Shown: positions 1 to 11,983, numbered from the stretch's first letter. The stretch: DNA of 64,000 nt from Prinsepia uniflora (GCA_032719365.1 CM064872.1:51692252-51756251), one strand, 5' to 3'. Notes: generated by a model from the sequence alone, not told the origin. Program-made: numbers and translations.

Positions 1-2188
1 ACGGCCCGTATATCAGGAAGCCGGGTGAGGACGATGACTGTGTCTGTCACTGTAGCAGGCGCGTGAGTGTCACGCGCAGCCGCTTGCGGCGGCGCGTGAC
101 GGCGCGTGGACCCGAATTTCAAGGTGAGCCCAACATGACTTTTGTCCTACACATTGTAACGAATATTTTAGCGTTGGTTTCGAAATTGTCGGACACCGTT
201 TCAATGTGTTTTCGAGGGTCCGAAGATTTCCGTTACGTTTGTAATTAACGATTAATTCCCGGAAAATTATGGGAAATTAGTATGTTGTTATCTAAGCCCT
301 TAGTGACACTAAAGTATGTTTTCGGGCAGGACTCGAAATTCTGGAAAATATCGGAAATTACGGGCATGCATGCGGCGCGTAACCGAGCCTTAAAATTGGT
401 GTGTGAGTGGACTTGCTTTCAAAATTTAATGCATGCATAAATTATTTCTATGAGTCTATGATTATGATTATAAGTTGTGGTTGATTTTGATTTTCGTACT
501 TATACGTATTCGATTCCCGTATTTCTTCGTATTTCTACTACATGTGAAATTACACGTATTTCGAGACTATGGTCACTCGTGTGCTTAATGATGGTCTAAT
601 GAAAGAAATTATATGAAATGGGTGTAAAATGATTTAAGAAGGTTGTTATGATTTGCGAGTGTGACTTACGATTTTGACACGTTTTTCGAGAATGTTCCGG
701 ATTTGCACGTTTTACGAGATTTCGAGTTATTGTGATTTTGAGGATTTTAAAAATGGATTTTGAGTATTATTTTGATTGGATCGTGATTTTAGTGATTATG
801 ATTGTGGGTTTGATGTGTTGAAAATGAGATTTGAGAAAGAGGTGATTTCTAAGAATAAAAATGGATTTGAAAAGGGTGAATTCGGGCTTGATGCTCGGGG
901 CACGAAAGTAACTTGATTTACGGGGTTTCGGTTTTCGGAAATAATAAAGTGGATTCTTGGTTTGGGTTCGGGATGATGCTTCCGGATGCCGGCTTACGGA
1001 ATCATTATTGCGAATTCGAATTCGGGAATGAAAAAGGATTTAATAAAGTGATTTGGTATGATTGTACATTCCCCGTGTTTAATGATGATTTGTTTATGTT
1101 TGTAAAGTATGATTTGGGGAAAATGAATGTGGAAAATTCGGACCATGGGTCCTGTTATGAAAAATGTGATTTTGGGATGGATCCCACGTTGTCGTGATTG
1201 ATAAACTGTTTTGGGGTTTAAAGACCCGTTGGAAACTACTTGGGGTTTAAAGACCCGTTGTTGTGTTTGAAAACTGTTTTGGGTTTAAAAACCCGGTGCT
1301 GTTGCTGGAGCACGTTTTGAGTTTAAAGACTCGGTTAATTGATGACGGGGGAGGGCCCTTAATGAGTTTAAAGACTCGTGAGTTTAAAGACTCGGTTACT
1401 GTGATACCCCCGAGGCCTATTGAGTATGTTCTGAGTTTAAAGACTCGTTGATATCCCGGGAAGGCCTGTTTATGCGCATGGTTTTGAGTTTAAAGGCTCG
1501 GGCGCACTTGTTATCCAGCAAAATGATTGACTTATGTTTTATTGATGACTTCTGATGTTTCGGTTGAGTTGGGCAGTGGCCCGGTATGTGGTTGATGGTT
1601 TTGGATCACGTTGTGCATTTGGTTGAGTTGTGGTTTTGGGCTGAGGCCCGGTGTCTATGATTGCGGGCTAAGACCCGATGGTTGAGAAAGGAAAAATGAT
1701 TTTGAGATTCATACGAGTTTTCTTATGTGGAAAATCTTAACCGATTGCGAAATGATTTTGTTTGCATGCATTCGTTTTTACGCGGAGGGTAAAAACGCTT
1801 GTTGTAATTGTTTTGCTAAACTGATTTATTTTGTCCACTCACACCTTTTGGTTTTTTTTATTGACCCTCCAGGTCGTGGCGCGTTGTTCGAGGCTGTACG
1901 AGGGGCGGAGGCATGAGTAAGCACGTGTGGCTATCCCTGGTTTGGCAAGTACTGAGGGTAATTTGGGATTTTCAGTCATCTTGCCAGACGGGATCAGGAC
2001 CGGGCACGGTTATCGATGCCCCTTTCGGGGGCGGTCCTGACAGATATCACATACCTCCTCCGGATCCTGGCGTACTCTGATAGCCCGGGAGGGCAAAAGT
2101 CAGAAATATCCCTTGTCTGACACTTCGTGTCAGACGGGAGCAGGGTCATCCCACACTAATCCTGGGGGGATTGGGATGGATTCTGTCA
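1..2188 (+). mobile_element. LTR (3' part) of the TGTAACGACCCG family
   Basis: The segment is the 3' portion of a long LTR; its start lies left of the window. It shares landmarks with the complete solo LTRs at 10,883-14,058 and 29,940-32,887. These are a GC-rich stretch with GCGCGTG near 60-110, an ATGCATGCAT motif next to 'gtgagtgg', a block of GAGTTTAAAGACTCG repeats, 'ttgtccactcac' near 1,830, a 'cctcctccggatcctggcgt' stretch near 2,053, and the end 'gggatggattctgtca' at 2,188. No coding sequence is visible. Whether it is a solo LTR or part of a full element cannot be told from this window. Confidence 0.8.
1205..1500 (+). repeat. GAGTTTAAAGACTCG minisatellite inside the LTR
   Basis: Copies of a 14-16 base motif (GAGTTTAAAGACTCG and the variant GGGTTTAAAGACCCG) recur about ten times, spaced irregularly by 10-50 bases. 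The motif is an imperfect palindrome (GAGT...ACTC). The same array occurs in the sister LTRs near 32,165-32,360 and, in reverse orientation, near 57,405-57,600 and 63,810-64,000, so it is an ancestral part of the LTR. Confidence 0.8.
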
Positions 2189-2680
2189 GGCATGCTCTAC
2201 AGGTCCGTCATTCGGCACCTGCTAAGACACAAGCACCAGCTGGATACAACAGTTACCTGACACCAACTCTGCCACAACCACTCCCTGACGAGGGAAGGTT
2301 GGACACCAGCTGGCGCTCCCCCGGATGTCCAGGAATCACCAGACGATCCTCAGCCACAAATAGAACCTGCTCCCAAACAGTAGCCGAACTACCGCAGTTA
2401 TCGCTACTATAAATACCTTGAAACCCTTCACAAAGGTAAGGCTCTAAGACCCCCTCCAGATTACTGTTACTTCTATGCCCATCGGTTTGCAGATACTAAC
2501 TTAAGCATCGGAGTCCCTTCGGAGGACACCACACTAGTGTCAAGTCCCCCCTTTTCAGGATATCTGTCGAGCGGCAACGCCCCCAGCGGGCCCAAAGCAC
2601 CACGCGGCTGGTCCTAGATCCCCTAGCGAGTCTCATCAAGTTAGTCCATCCCGGGATCAAACAAACCCGAAATTTTAATT
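2189..2680 (+). mobile_element. LTR fragment of a second family
   Basis: After the TGTCA end at 2,188 the sequence changes to a different, more GC-rich segment. It has a TATA-like TATAAATA at 2,408-2,415, followed by 'taacttaagcatcggagt' near 2,498 and 'ggaggacacc' near 2,521. That order (TATA box, then a conserved 'cttaagcatcggagt' stretch, then a C-rich tract) resembles the R-U5 part of plant Ty3/gypsy LTRs. No flanking duplication or internal domain was found, so this is a fragment. A similar motif order is seen at 25,760-26,400. Confidence 0.5.
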
Positions 2681-2972
2681 GTGCTGGTTAACCCAAGTAT
2701 ATCTCGTGAGTATTTCGAGTCATGTATCGAGTTGTGTCAAAAATTGCCACCTTCATATAAAATGAAAGAATTTAATTCAAACTTACAATGCCTCATGGAA
2801 TGGATATGTGCACCCTTAATCCTTCAAATACTACATGCGGTCAAGGGCCCACAATGTGGGCTGAGGTGGGCTTTAGCCCATTCAAATAATTTAAAAGAAC
2901 CTTCTTAGTAGCCCATATGAAAAAAAAAAAAAACTGATGCTACTTAGGAACATAAGCCATCCCAACCTACTT

Positions 2973-3263
2973 AGGGCCAATTTGGGATTACTGTGTTTTT
3001 TTGAAAAACTGCTTCTGCTAAGTTTTAAAAAAAAAAATGATTTCTGCTTTAATTTCATAATAAGTAGTTATACGTTAAAATAATTTTTGTAATAGTAGCT
3101 TTCAAAAACAACATACATCCAGCTTTTAAAAATGTTGTCAAAAGTGCATTACTTTTCAAAAAAGCAAGATTTTTTTTATTTTTACCAAATGTTTTTATAC
3201 TCCTTCACTTTCAAATGAAGTAGCTTTTCAAGATAAAAAAAAAACAATACCAAATGGGGCCTT
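2973..3263. mobile_element. hAT-like MITE
   Basis: An AT-rich 290 bp segment is bounded by imperfect inverted repeats: 'agggccaatttgggatta' on the left, and on the right the complement of 'aaggccccatttggtatt'. This is typical of non-autonomous hAT-like MITEs. No clean 8 bp duplication was found. An 11 bp direct repeat (tagcccatatg) lies outside both ends, at about 2,909 and 3,264. Confidence 0.5.
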
Positions 3264-3504
3264 AGCCCATATGTAATGAAACCTACAACTTAGCCCAACC
3301 TAAACAATTATTTACAAACATGAAAAAAAAACATAAAAAGTCAACTCACTTATTCACTTTACATTTGTCTCAAATCATATTTGCTGCTTCCAACCGAAAG
3401 CCATTGGAGTGCACTGTACAAGTGCCATTGAAGCAAGCCAACAAGTGCTTGTTGTTTGTTCTCCAATTAATCAAAAATTATTTCTCAAATCACCCTTTTT
3501 CAAG

Positions 3505-3849
3505 TCTTACGACGAAATAGATGAGGAAGTTGCCAAACTTGCATTAGAAGGTCCTTAATATGCTAGTTATCGTTCACCAAAGATTCAAAAAGAGATCTTG
3601 AATATTATTCTAATCGAGTTAGAAAGAAGATTCGTGAGGAAATTGGTAGTGGTTTTTTTTTCTTCTTGTTGATGAAGCATTTGATGAGCCTAGTAAGGAA
3701 CAAATGGCAATTATATTAATATTCTTTGATTGTGATGGTATTGTTCGTGAAAGATACTTTGATATGGTGTATTGAAGACACTTGTGCTATAATTCTCAAG
3801 TTAAAGATAAATAATATGCTTTCTCAAAATGAACTTCTAGTGAGCAATA
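3505..3849 (+). pseudogene. hAT transposase pseudogene, segment 1 (N-terminal DUF4371 part)
   Basis: This is the first of three pieces of one broken hAT-type transposase of the plant zinc-finger-MYM-like or DUF4371 kind. Translation with frame changes gives YDEIDEEVAKLALEG, then SPKIQKEILNII, then VDEAFDEPSKEQMAIIL and VRERYFDMV, which match the order of the DUF4371 region in that family. A stop follows the first block and a frameshift lies at the T-run near 3,652. The reading ends at ...LLVSN, where the TRIM begins, and resumes at 6,282. The N-terminal zinc finger and the true start were not found. It is non-functional. Confidence 0.75.
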
Positions 3850-4370
3850 TGTGCGAGGACCTGTGCTTTGGAAGCACAACGAGCAGTACCACATCGCCTA
3901 GGGAAAATGAGGGATGTGTCTTATATATGTGGGCACGCCTCTAACTAATAGGAAGCATTTTAGGGGTGGGACCCCCAAAAGCAAAGCCGTGAGGGCGGGG
4001 ACCTGTGTGGGTTGGGCCCAACGAGGGAGAGCCTAAAGCGGGAAATCTGTTGGAGGAGGCAGAGCGTGACATTTTGGTATCAGAGCCCAACCCCGGTCGG
4101 AATTGATTGTACCAACGAGGACGTTGGGTCCTAAAAGGGGTGGATTGTGAGGACTCGTCCTTTGGAAGCACGTCAAGCAGTCCCATATTGCTCGAGGGGA
4201 GAATGGGGAATGTGCTTTATAAATGTGGGCACACCTCTATCCAATATGATGCATTTGGGGGGTGGGAACCCCATAAGTAAAACCGTGAGGGCGTAGACCC
4301 ATGTAGGTTGGGCCCAACGAGGGCGAACCCAAAGCGGACAATATCCTGTTGGAGGAGGCGGGGCGTGATA
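3850..4370 (+). mobile_element. TRIM-type miniature LTR retrotransposon (LTR1, short internal part, LTR2)
   Basis: Two direct repeats of 222 bp (3,850-4,071) and 225 bp (4,146-4,370) flank an internal part of only 74 bp. The repeats share 'tttggaagcac', 'gggcccaacgaggg' and 'ggaggaggcggggcgtga' and differ at many positions. The internal part starts with a primer site complementary to initiator tRNA-Met (TGGTATCAGAGC at 4,075-4,086). It ends with a purine tract (AAAAGGGGTGGA at 4,133-4,144). Tiny size, no coding capacity and both priming sites are diagnostic of TRIMs. It interrupts the hAT transposase between segments 1 and 2. A third repeat copy lies at about 6,115-6,281. Confidence 0.8.
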
Positions 4371-4373
4371 TTT

Positions 4374-6114
4374 TCTCTGATGCCAAATTGATAGAACTCT
4401 TCTCGAAATCACCCTCAATTCTCGTGAAAAGACATGCTCCCATCTGACACAAACACACAAGAATTCCCAAAGTACCCTCAGTCTGAATATATTACAAACC
4501 CAGTGCTAGACAAGGAATAAACTCCCCATGTCAGCACTAATGTAATCCATGAAATAATAAACATATGGAGAAGACACTAAAGTAAATAACTACCACAACC
4601 TACCTTGGTTAACTAGAGTGCGCAGACCCACAAAAATGCATCAGCCTCAACACAGCCCACATTTCGAGATCAACCTAGAGGGTGCCAAAACCAATAAAAA
4701 CTGTGATAGGACAAAAATAAAGTCTTTGAAAACCATGTTCCGAAATCATCCTTTAAACCCTCCGTTTTATAAAAACATGCATGCATAAACATATGAAAAT
4801 ACGGAAATACCCTAGCCCACATTTCCTTAAAAACCCCGTTTATAAATCATTTGAAACCTCTGGACACAACACAAGTCAAAACCAGTCAACCATCATCCCG
4901 TTGGTCCAACCAGAAAATATAGTCAATCTTCATCTCGCTGGTTGAACTAACCCGCTAGTCCAACTAGCATCATCTGTACTACCAATAGACAACCGCAGAT
5001 CCTATAGAGTCTAACTCCTTCGGCAAGTGTCGAGCCCAACTCCGACCACGTCCGTGTTCGTCCTTGGGAATCATCGAACTCCAACTCTGGAATAGAGATC
5101 CAATCGCCTAAGGATGACCATACTAGATAACAGTTACCAGAAATACCTTTTCAAACCCGGGCACTAGCCCAAAACATTTACCTCCCAAGCACCATCCCAA
5201 ATTCTCGCTTCTAAAACCAGCATAAAACTTGTATCCAAAAACCACAACCGAATACACATTTGAAAACTATTCATTTATCCAGAAAACATAACCATAACCA
5301 TAACCAAATCATAACCATCCAAACCATAGAATAAATCCATATAAATTTGCAAACATGCATGCATCACAATTATGAAAGAAAATGTCCACTCATAGTACCA
5401 CCGAGCGCCCAACTCTCGAGCAGTAAGCTAATCCGAAGTCTCTGGAGCATTCTGACCTATCAAAGTCACACTTGAGGGTCAGCAAAACTCTATATAATTT
5501 CATATGTAAACACTCCCTAAACCCCGGAATAGAAAACACATCCCGAACACGATTCTCGAGGAGAAAAACTGCCAAAATAACCCTAAAACAACCTCTTATC
5601 GGCTCAAAACTACCACCATTAGATTTAGGATGTTGAAACCTTTCAAAAAAATTCAACCCCACCTCAAAACTTGTGCCTCCACGCGCCAATCAAAGTCTGG
5701 CGGTCAACCCACGCACCATTAGATTTAGCGTGACGTTAGCTGCTAACATCACCCGCTAATGTGGCACCCTTCCACATGGACCTAACACGTGGCACCACTA
5801 GCCAACTGCCATATGGCACTCCTACCACGTGGCTCATTAACCAACTGCCACGTGGCATCCCTACCACGATGCACTTGAAAATCTGACATCCTACGTGTCA
5901 CCCTGCCATATGGCACCACCCGCAACCTACCACGTGGCACCACCCGAGACCTACCACGTGGTACTTTCCACATGTTAACTAACGCATCATGACTTCACCT
6001 GAGTAACCAGGCCCTGGAGTCCAACACCCCTGCCCGTACGATTTTGTTCCAGAGCCCCGGAGTCCAACTCCCTCGCTCCCAAGAAGCCTCGTATTAGCGG
6101 AGTGCGCCGCTGCG
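4374..6114 (-). mobile_element. Minus-strand LTR with adjacent primer-binding site, inserted in the TRIM
   Basis: On the minus strand an LTR end (complement of 'tgatagaactc' at 4,389) is followed by a degenerate initiator-tRNA-Met primer site, whose complement ctctgatgcca lies at 4,375-4,385. The body carries landmarks of the TGTAACGACCCG family in reverse: 'atgctcccatctgac' near 4,434, 'gcatgcataaac' near 4,780, 'gtccactca' near 5,383, and a dense run of CACGTG sites at 5,786-5,960. Its far end near 6,114 lacks the family's TGTAACGACCCG start, so it is truncated or diverged. It separates the second TRIM repeat from the third. Confidence 0.6.
5786..5960. promoter_or_regulatory. Cluster of five CACGTG (G-box) palindromes in an LTR
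   Basis: CACGTG occurs at 5,786, 5,826, 5,849, 5,931 and 5,955, mostly as CACGTGGC, within 175 bp. Near-copies (catatggcac, ctacgtgtca) lie between them. CACGTGGC is the core of plant G-box/ABRE sites bound by bZIP and bHLH factors. Binding here is inferred from the motif only. Confidence 0.6.
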
Positions 6115-6281
6115 CAACTCTGATCTATGCGAGGCCTTTTGAGGGTGGGACACTTAGGAGAAAATCTGTGCGAACATGAGCTAACATGTGTGTGGGTCAG
6201 TTGGACTACGCAAGGCCGAAGGCCGACGTGTGGCGGGGCCCAAAGCAGACAATATCGTGTTAGAGGAGGCGGGGCGTGACA
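6115..6281 (+). mobile_element. Third TRIM repeat (partial)
   Basis: The sequence from 'gcgaggccttttgaggg' to 'ggaggcggggcgtgaca' is a diverged, internally shortened copy of the two TRIM repeats at 3,850-4,370. It shares the terminal 'cccaaagc(a/g)gacaatatc(g/c)tgtt' stretch. The hAT transposase resumes directly after it, so it is the right-hand end of the whole insertion. The TRIM therefore had an LTR-internal-LTR-internal-LTR arrangement before the minus-strand LTR landed in its second internal part. Confidence 0.65.
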
Positions 6282-7064
6282 ATGTGCATGGCCAAGAATA
6301 TGATGGTGCTAGTAATATGCGGGGTCAATGGATTGGAATAAAAGCATTATTTCTTCAAGATTGTCCATATACATATTATGCACATTGTTTTGCTCATCGC
6401 CTCCAACTTTGTTCGAATGTGGCAGCTAAAGGTGTTTCTGATATCTATGTATTTTTCTCACAATTAACTAATATTGTGAATATTGTTATATCTTCTTGCA
6501 AGCGTGCTTCTAAGTTAAAATGTGCTATAGAAGCTCAACTTGTAGAACAGATTGATTCTGGAGAAATTGAAACTAGTTCAAGAGCTAATTAAATATGTAT
6601 TTTGCAAAAGCTGGAGCTACTCATTGGAACTCCCATTTTGAATCTATTAGGAGGTTGATTGTTTTGTTTAACCCTACTAGTGCAGTTCTTTGAATTTGTG
6701 TTTAACTTGCATTTGTTGGATAACGTTGTGAGCATCACTAATGTTCTTTGTAAACAATTGCAACCGAAGTCTCAAGACATTATAAATGCAATGAACTTGG
6801 TTTCAAGTACAAAGTCTCTTCTTCTAAAGATGAGGCAACATGGTTGGGATTCTTTCATTCAAATGGTTGTATCCTTTTGTGAAAAAAAAAAAGATATAAG
6901 ATTTTCCGATTTTAGTGTTCTATATATAGAAGGTACAAGTCGATCTTCTCAACAAAAGGACTTTATTACAGTTGATCATTACTTCTGAATAAACATAGTT
7001 CATGGTGCACTAGATTAGGAATTGAGTGAGTTAGAAAGTAGATTCAGTAAGCAAGCAATCGAAC
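6282..7064 (+). pseudogene. hAT transposase pseudogene, segment 2 (central part)
   Basis: This is the direct continuation of segment 1. Translation gives VHGQEYDGASNMRGQW, then ALFLQDCPYTYYAHCFAHRL, then ISSCKRASKL and EIETSSRAN. After a stop and frame change it gives FEFVFNLHLLDNVVSITNVL, SQDIINAMNLVSSTKSLL and SFCEKKKDIRFSDF, ending at ESRFSKQAIEL. These blocks appear in the order seen in DUF4371/hAT proteins. Stops at 6,590 and 6,986 break the frame. The segment ends at 7,064, where an LTR element with a 5 bp duplication begins, and the protein resumes at 14,203. Confidence 0.8.
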
Positions 7065-8814
7065 TGTAATGACCCATCCCAGAAATTGGGGCAATTCCAA
7101 AAATTAAATTGGGAATTGACGATTTAACCCTTATGGGTCTAAAAAAATGACTTTTTCTATAGTTCTTTTTATACTTTTTGTGAGAACCGTTAGGTAGGAC
7201 TCGGAGTCCTGTGTTCATGGACATGTACGTGGCATATGAAAAACGAATACCATATGGAAAAGCTACGAGTCTAGGAGTTTCAGGGGGATTTTGGTAAATT
7301 GTGATATCAGGAGCATTATGGTCATTTTACAAGGTCAAATGGGCGAGTCACCAGCAGAGTTGCTGGGCTAGTTCTTAAAGTGACAAGTGTCACTTTTGTA
7401 TGCTAGAAGTTGTCAAGCACTGCCTTTGGCTTTGGCTTGAAGATAAGAGAGGCGGTTGAGTAAAACAAAAAGGTGATGGGGTATGATTCTTCGAGGGATA
7501 GCCACCGAAAATAGAGGGTGCCGCCTTTCCTGTGGCTCGACGGCGGTGTAAGGCTCGGGACTGAAAGTTATTCTGGGTCACTCATGGAGTGAAGTTGGGT
7601 CGTGTTAAAGGTAGTCGAAGGCCGTGAGCTAGGAATTCTAATCTGGGTTTTGTTTGAACTAGGTTCCTGGGAGAGGGAGAGAAAGGTATGATCGATTCAA
7701 TGGAAATCAAGGCGATGAACATTCTCCCCTCAACTGTGCGAGTCGATTACCATCATCCTCTGAGTGGAGGATTCATAGTGATGGGGGAATTGGGAAGTCT
7801 GAGTCGCGGCTAGAATTTTGAATCTCCACTCATGAAATTGAGGCAGTTTTTTTATGTTCTGCACCCATATTGATGTTCCCGGTGATGAGAAGATGTAGTA
7901 TGGTACTTTAACTAGAAGGAAAAATGGAAGAATGGAATTAGAATAGAATCACCAGGTTGGTCATGAGTTGCAGACTCGCGGGTCAACCTGCATGAGGTTG
8001 AATGTAACCCTATCGTAGGTGCGTGAGGCCCATGCACAGAAACTCTCACTGGAGTGTAACGGCATGTGCGGTGTCTCCTTGTGATATGGTCAACATGAAA
8101 AATCTTCCCAGCTAAATTATGAGTATAATGGGGTAATTTCCAAGACAATTGGTTATAATTTCGAGACAGTTCTATACACTCAAAATAAGGAGGTTTTTAG
8201 TTTCGATACCCATGGACCTCCCGTGATTTCAAAAATTGGTTATAGATTATTGGGGTAATTAGAATGTTATAATAAGATTAGAATCGATTCGAAGTATTGT
8301 TTAAATCTCGGAAGGAGCCGAAGTGACAGATTCCACTATTCAATGGGGTTAGTGGGATGGATGTGGGTGGTGACCCCACGAGGATGAATTCTATTTGGTT
8401 CACCTACCAAGATATAAATTCTGATTTAGTGTATATCCATTGGCTGGCGGATTTTCTGTTTTGTGTGTTCAGGGTATTGCATGATTGAGTTGCAATGATT
8501 TGAAAAGTGATTTCCAAAGGTTATTTGATGATTTCTAGATTTATTGATTAATTTCTGGAAACATATATTATGGCGGTTTTGTGTAAACAATGTTTTGGGC
8601 TCCGACCTTGATTTGGGATGTTTTGACTTGGTTTTAAGTCAAGAATTTGTATAAAAGCATGGTTGCTTGGTTTTTTTTTTTTTATGGAAATAGAATTTTG
8701 GACTCGGACCTGACATGTTTCTAGCTTAGGCCCGACTGAAAATGTTTTGACTTGGTTTCGAGTTAAAGATTTGTTTTGAAATTAATGCTCAGGATTCATA
8801 TTCAGTATGCCTCA

Positions 8815-9060
8815 GATGTTTAATCCCCATGATGTGTTAGATGTGTAATTCCCGAACTGACCTTGGATGTGTAATTTCCCTGATGCCCTAGATGTGTAAG
8901 TCCCAAGTTGCATCAGATGTGTAATGTCTGTGATGTCTCATATGTGTAATGCTTGGGATGCCTCAGATGTGTAATGCATGGAATGTCTCAGATGTGTAAT
9001 TCCCGAGTTGACCTCGGGTAAGTAATTCTCGAGTTGACCTCAAATAGGTAATTCCCTAGA
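8815..9060 (+). repeat. Minisatellite with unit around CAGATGTGTAATNCC
   Basis: About eight to ten degenerate units of roughly 27-30 bases repeat the phrases 'cagatgtgtaat', 'ccctgatg' and 'gttgacctc'. They lie between the 5' LTR-like copy and the purine tract of the element at 7,065-14,202. Nothing suggests coding. Confidence 0.7.
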
Positions 9061-9500
9061 TTTGAGTATTTGGTTATGTTGGTTTCTGATATTGTGTTTA
9101 GATTTTTTCACGTGATTTGATAAATATAGATATCGAGAAATGTGGGCCACATGCTTTTAATGCATGATATGATTTGTGGGTCCAATGGTTGATTGGATTT
9201 GATTTGAAATTCGGTAGTTTATGTTTTATTTTATGCATGTTTTGGAGGGTGAGATTTTTATTTTTGAGAATATGTTTTCGGTTGAGCTATAATATTCACC
9301 TCCAGATGTGTTTTGTTTTTGGAGAGACCTAATATATTTAAGTTTAAAGACTCGTAAGTTAAAGACTCGTGCATTAGATATGTAATGCTTGAAATGTTTT
9401 GGATATGTTTCCAAGTTGACCTCAGATGTGGGATTCTCGAGATATGCATATTTGGTTGTCATGGGATTTGTAGAGTTAGACTATAATCTGCATATGTAAA

Positions 9501-9534
9501 TTTCGAGGATGAAATTTCTGTAAAGGGGGAATAT
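9501..9534 (+). other. Polypurine tract and gypsy-type 3' end
   Basis: 'tttcgaggatgaaatttctg' followed by 'taaagggggaatatag' lies directly before the second LTR copy. The phrase TTTCGRGGAYGAAATT plus a G-rich tract marks the end of pol and the polypurine tract in Tekay/Del-type chromoviruses. The mirror arrangement is seen at 59,720-59,760. This supports plus-strand orientation of the element. Confidence 0.65.
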
Positions 9535-11983
9535 AGTAACGACCCGTTTTAGAAATTGGGTCAGTTCCATAAATTAAATTAGGAATTGACAATTTTACCC
9601 TTGTGGATTTAAACGTTGACTTTTTCTCAGGGTACTTATTAGATTTTTTGCGAGGACCGTTAGGTAGGTTTTGGAGTCCTGAGTTCATTGATAAGCAACA
9701 TATGGAAAACAGATACCGTATGGAAGAGCTATAGGTCCAAACATTTCAAGGGTATTTTGGTAATGTATGATTTCATGGGCGTTATGGTCATTCTACAAGG
9801 TTAAATGGGTTGGTCACCAACAGAGTTGCTGGACTGGTTCTTAAAGTGACAAGTGTCACTTTTGTATGTTGGAAGGTGTTATGCACCGCCTTTGGCTTTG
9901 GGTTAAAGATAAGAGAGGCATTTGAGACAAAAAAAAAAGGCGTGGGGATATGGTTCTTCGATGGATAGCCACTGAAAATACAAGGGGCCACCTTTCACAT
10001 AGTTCGATGGCAGTGCAAGGCATGGGACTATATGAAAGTGATTATTGGTGACTCGTGGAGTGAAATTGGGTCGTTTTAAAGGGTATCGATGGCTGTGAGC
10101 AGGAAATTCACATATGGGTTTTGTTGGAACTGGGTTCCCGGGAGAGGAGGAGAAGGGTATGACCGATTAAATGGAAATCAAGGTCAGGAACATGCTCCCT
10201 TAAACTAGGAGCGTCGATTACCATCATCCTCAGAGTGAAGGATTCACGGTGATAGGGAGAGTTGGGAAGTCTGAGTTGCGGCTGGAATTTCGAATCTCCT
10301 CTCACACAATCGAGGTAGGTTTTCAATGTTTTGCACCCATATTGATGTTCTTGGTGATGAGAAGATGAAGTATGGTTGTTTAAATATGAAATTCTAAGGG
10401 AAAATGGAAGAATAGAACTGGGTTGGAGTTACCATGTCAGACCCGAGTTGTAGACCTGCGGAAGGTTGAAGGTAACCTTATAGCAGGCGCATAAGACCGA
10501 TGCACGAAGACTCTCGTTGGAACGTAACGGTGCGTGCAGCGTCTCCTCATGATATGGTCAACATGAAAAATTATCCCAGCTAAATTCTGAGTATAATGGT
10601 GTAATTTTCAAGAATTGGTTATAATTTCGAATTAGTTCTATACGCTCAAAGTAAAAAGTTGTTAGTTTCGATACCCATGGACCTCTCGTGATTCTGGGAA
10701 ATTTGTTATAGATTCATGGGGTAATTAGAATGTTTTAATAAGATTCGAATCGATTCGAAGTTTTGGTTTAAGGCTCGGAAGGAGCCGAAATGACAGATTC
10801 CACTGATCAATGGGGTTAGTGGGTTAGATGTGGGCAATGACCCCACGAGGACGGATTCTGTTTGGTTCACCTCCAGAGATATTGTAACGACCCGTCCCAA
10901 ATTCCATGATTAGACTAGTGACTAATCACGATTAGTGAGGCTAATCCGTGATTAGTAGAGCGAAATCGGACGAGCGATGCGAAATGACCGTTTTGCCCTT
11001 GAGGGTGGCAAAACGTTAACTTTTTAATCGGGCGGTCAAATGGAATTTGACCGATGAGCGTGACGTAGTTCGTGACGTCACGAGTTCATAGACAGGTGGC
11101 ACGTTCAATTCCGACATTCGAGGAAGAAGTTGTGACGTTCGGAAGTTTAGGGGCATTTTGGTAATTTGGGTGAATAGGAGGTCAAAAGTTGACTTTTTGA
11201 CCGGGAGGTCCGATGGCCGAGGGCCGAAGACCGTTACGTAGATAAGGACGATACGAATCCATAGGCAGGCGGCACACTGAAATCGGACTTCGAACGAGAG
11301 AGTTATGGGTCACGGAAGTTCGATTTCACTATGCACGAACTTCGAGACGGGGACGTTTCGGCGAAATCTGATTGGGTGGATATTTTGGTGGGCCCCATGG
11401 ATGAGTGACAAGTGTCACTCATCCCATTGCTTTGATCCCCCAAAATGTGGATCTAAATAATTAAATATTATTATTTTAATTATTTTATAATTAAACCTAA
11501 CAACTATTAATCCTAACCATCCATTACCAACTAACTATCAATCCTCACCATCAATCTCTCCTTCTCTCATCAGCCATCCTCTTCTTCTTTGTTCCTTACC
11601 ACCCGAAAACCCGTGAGGTACATTTTACTCAAAATTTGGATTTTTAGTTTTAGGGGTTTTCGATGATTTCTAAAGATTAGGAATGGTTTCTAGGGACCCT
11701 AGGAGTCTATTGGGATTGGATTCGAGGGTTAGGAAGGCCTGGAACGGCCGTGAACGGCGGAGGAAGTCACGGCCGCCATGGCTGGATTGAAGGTACGTGT
11801 TTTCGATGCTTTTCTTACATTTTAAGGTCATAGGACTGTAGTTTGGGTTGAGACGAAGAGAATGGGACAAACGGGGAGTGTTTTGGTGGCCGGAGCTGGG
11901 AGAACCGGCCGGGTCAAGCTGCGGGTCACGGCGACCCGGTTGCAGATGTTCGGGTCGACCCGCGGGAGGACAGAGATGACAGG

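Noticed and set aside
4146..4370. Cassandra-type TRIM with a 5S rRNA-like promoter
   Set aside because: The repeats contain a 'cccatattgctc' phrase reminiscent of Cassandra ends, but no 5S box A/C region was seen.
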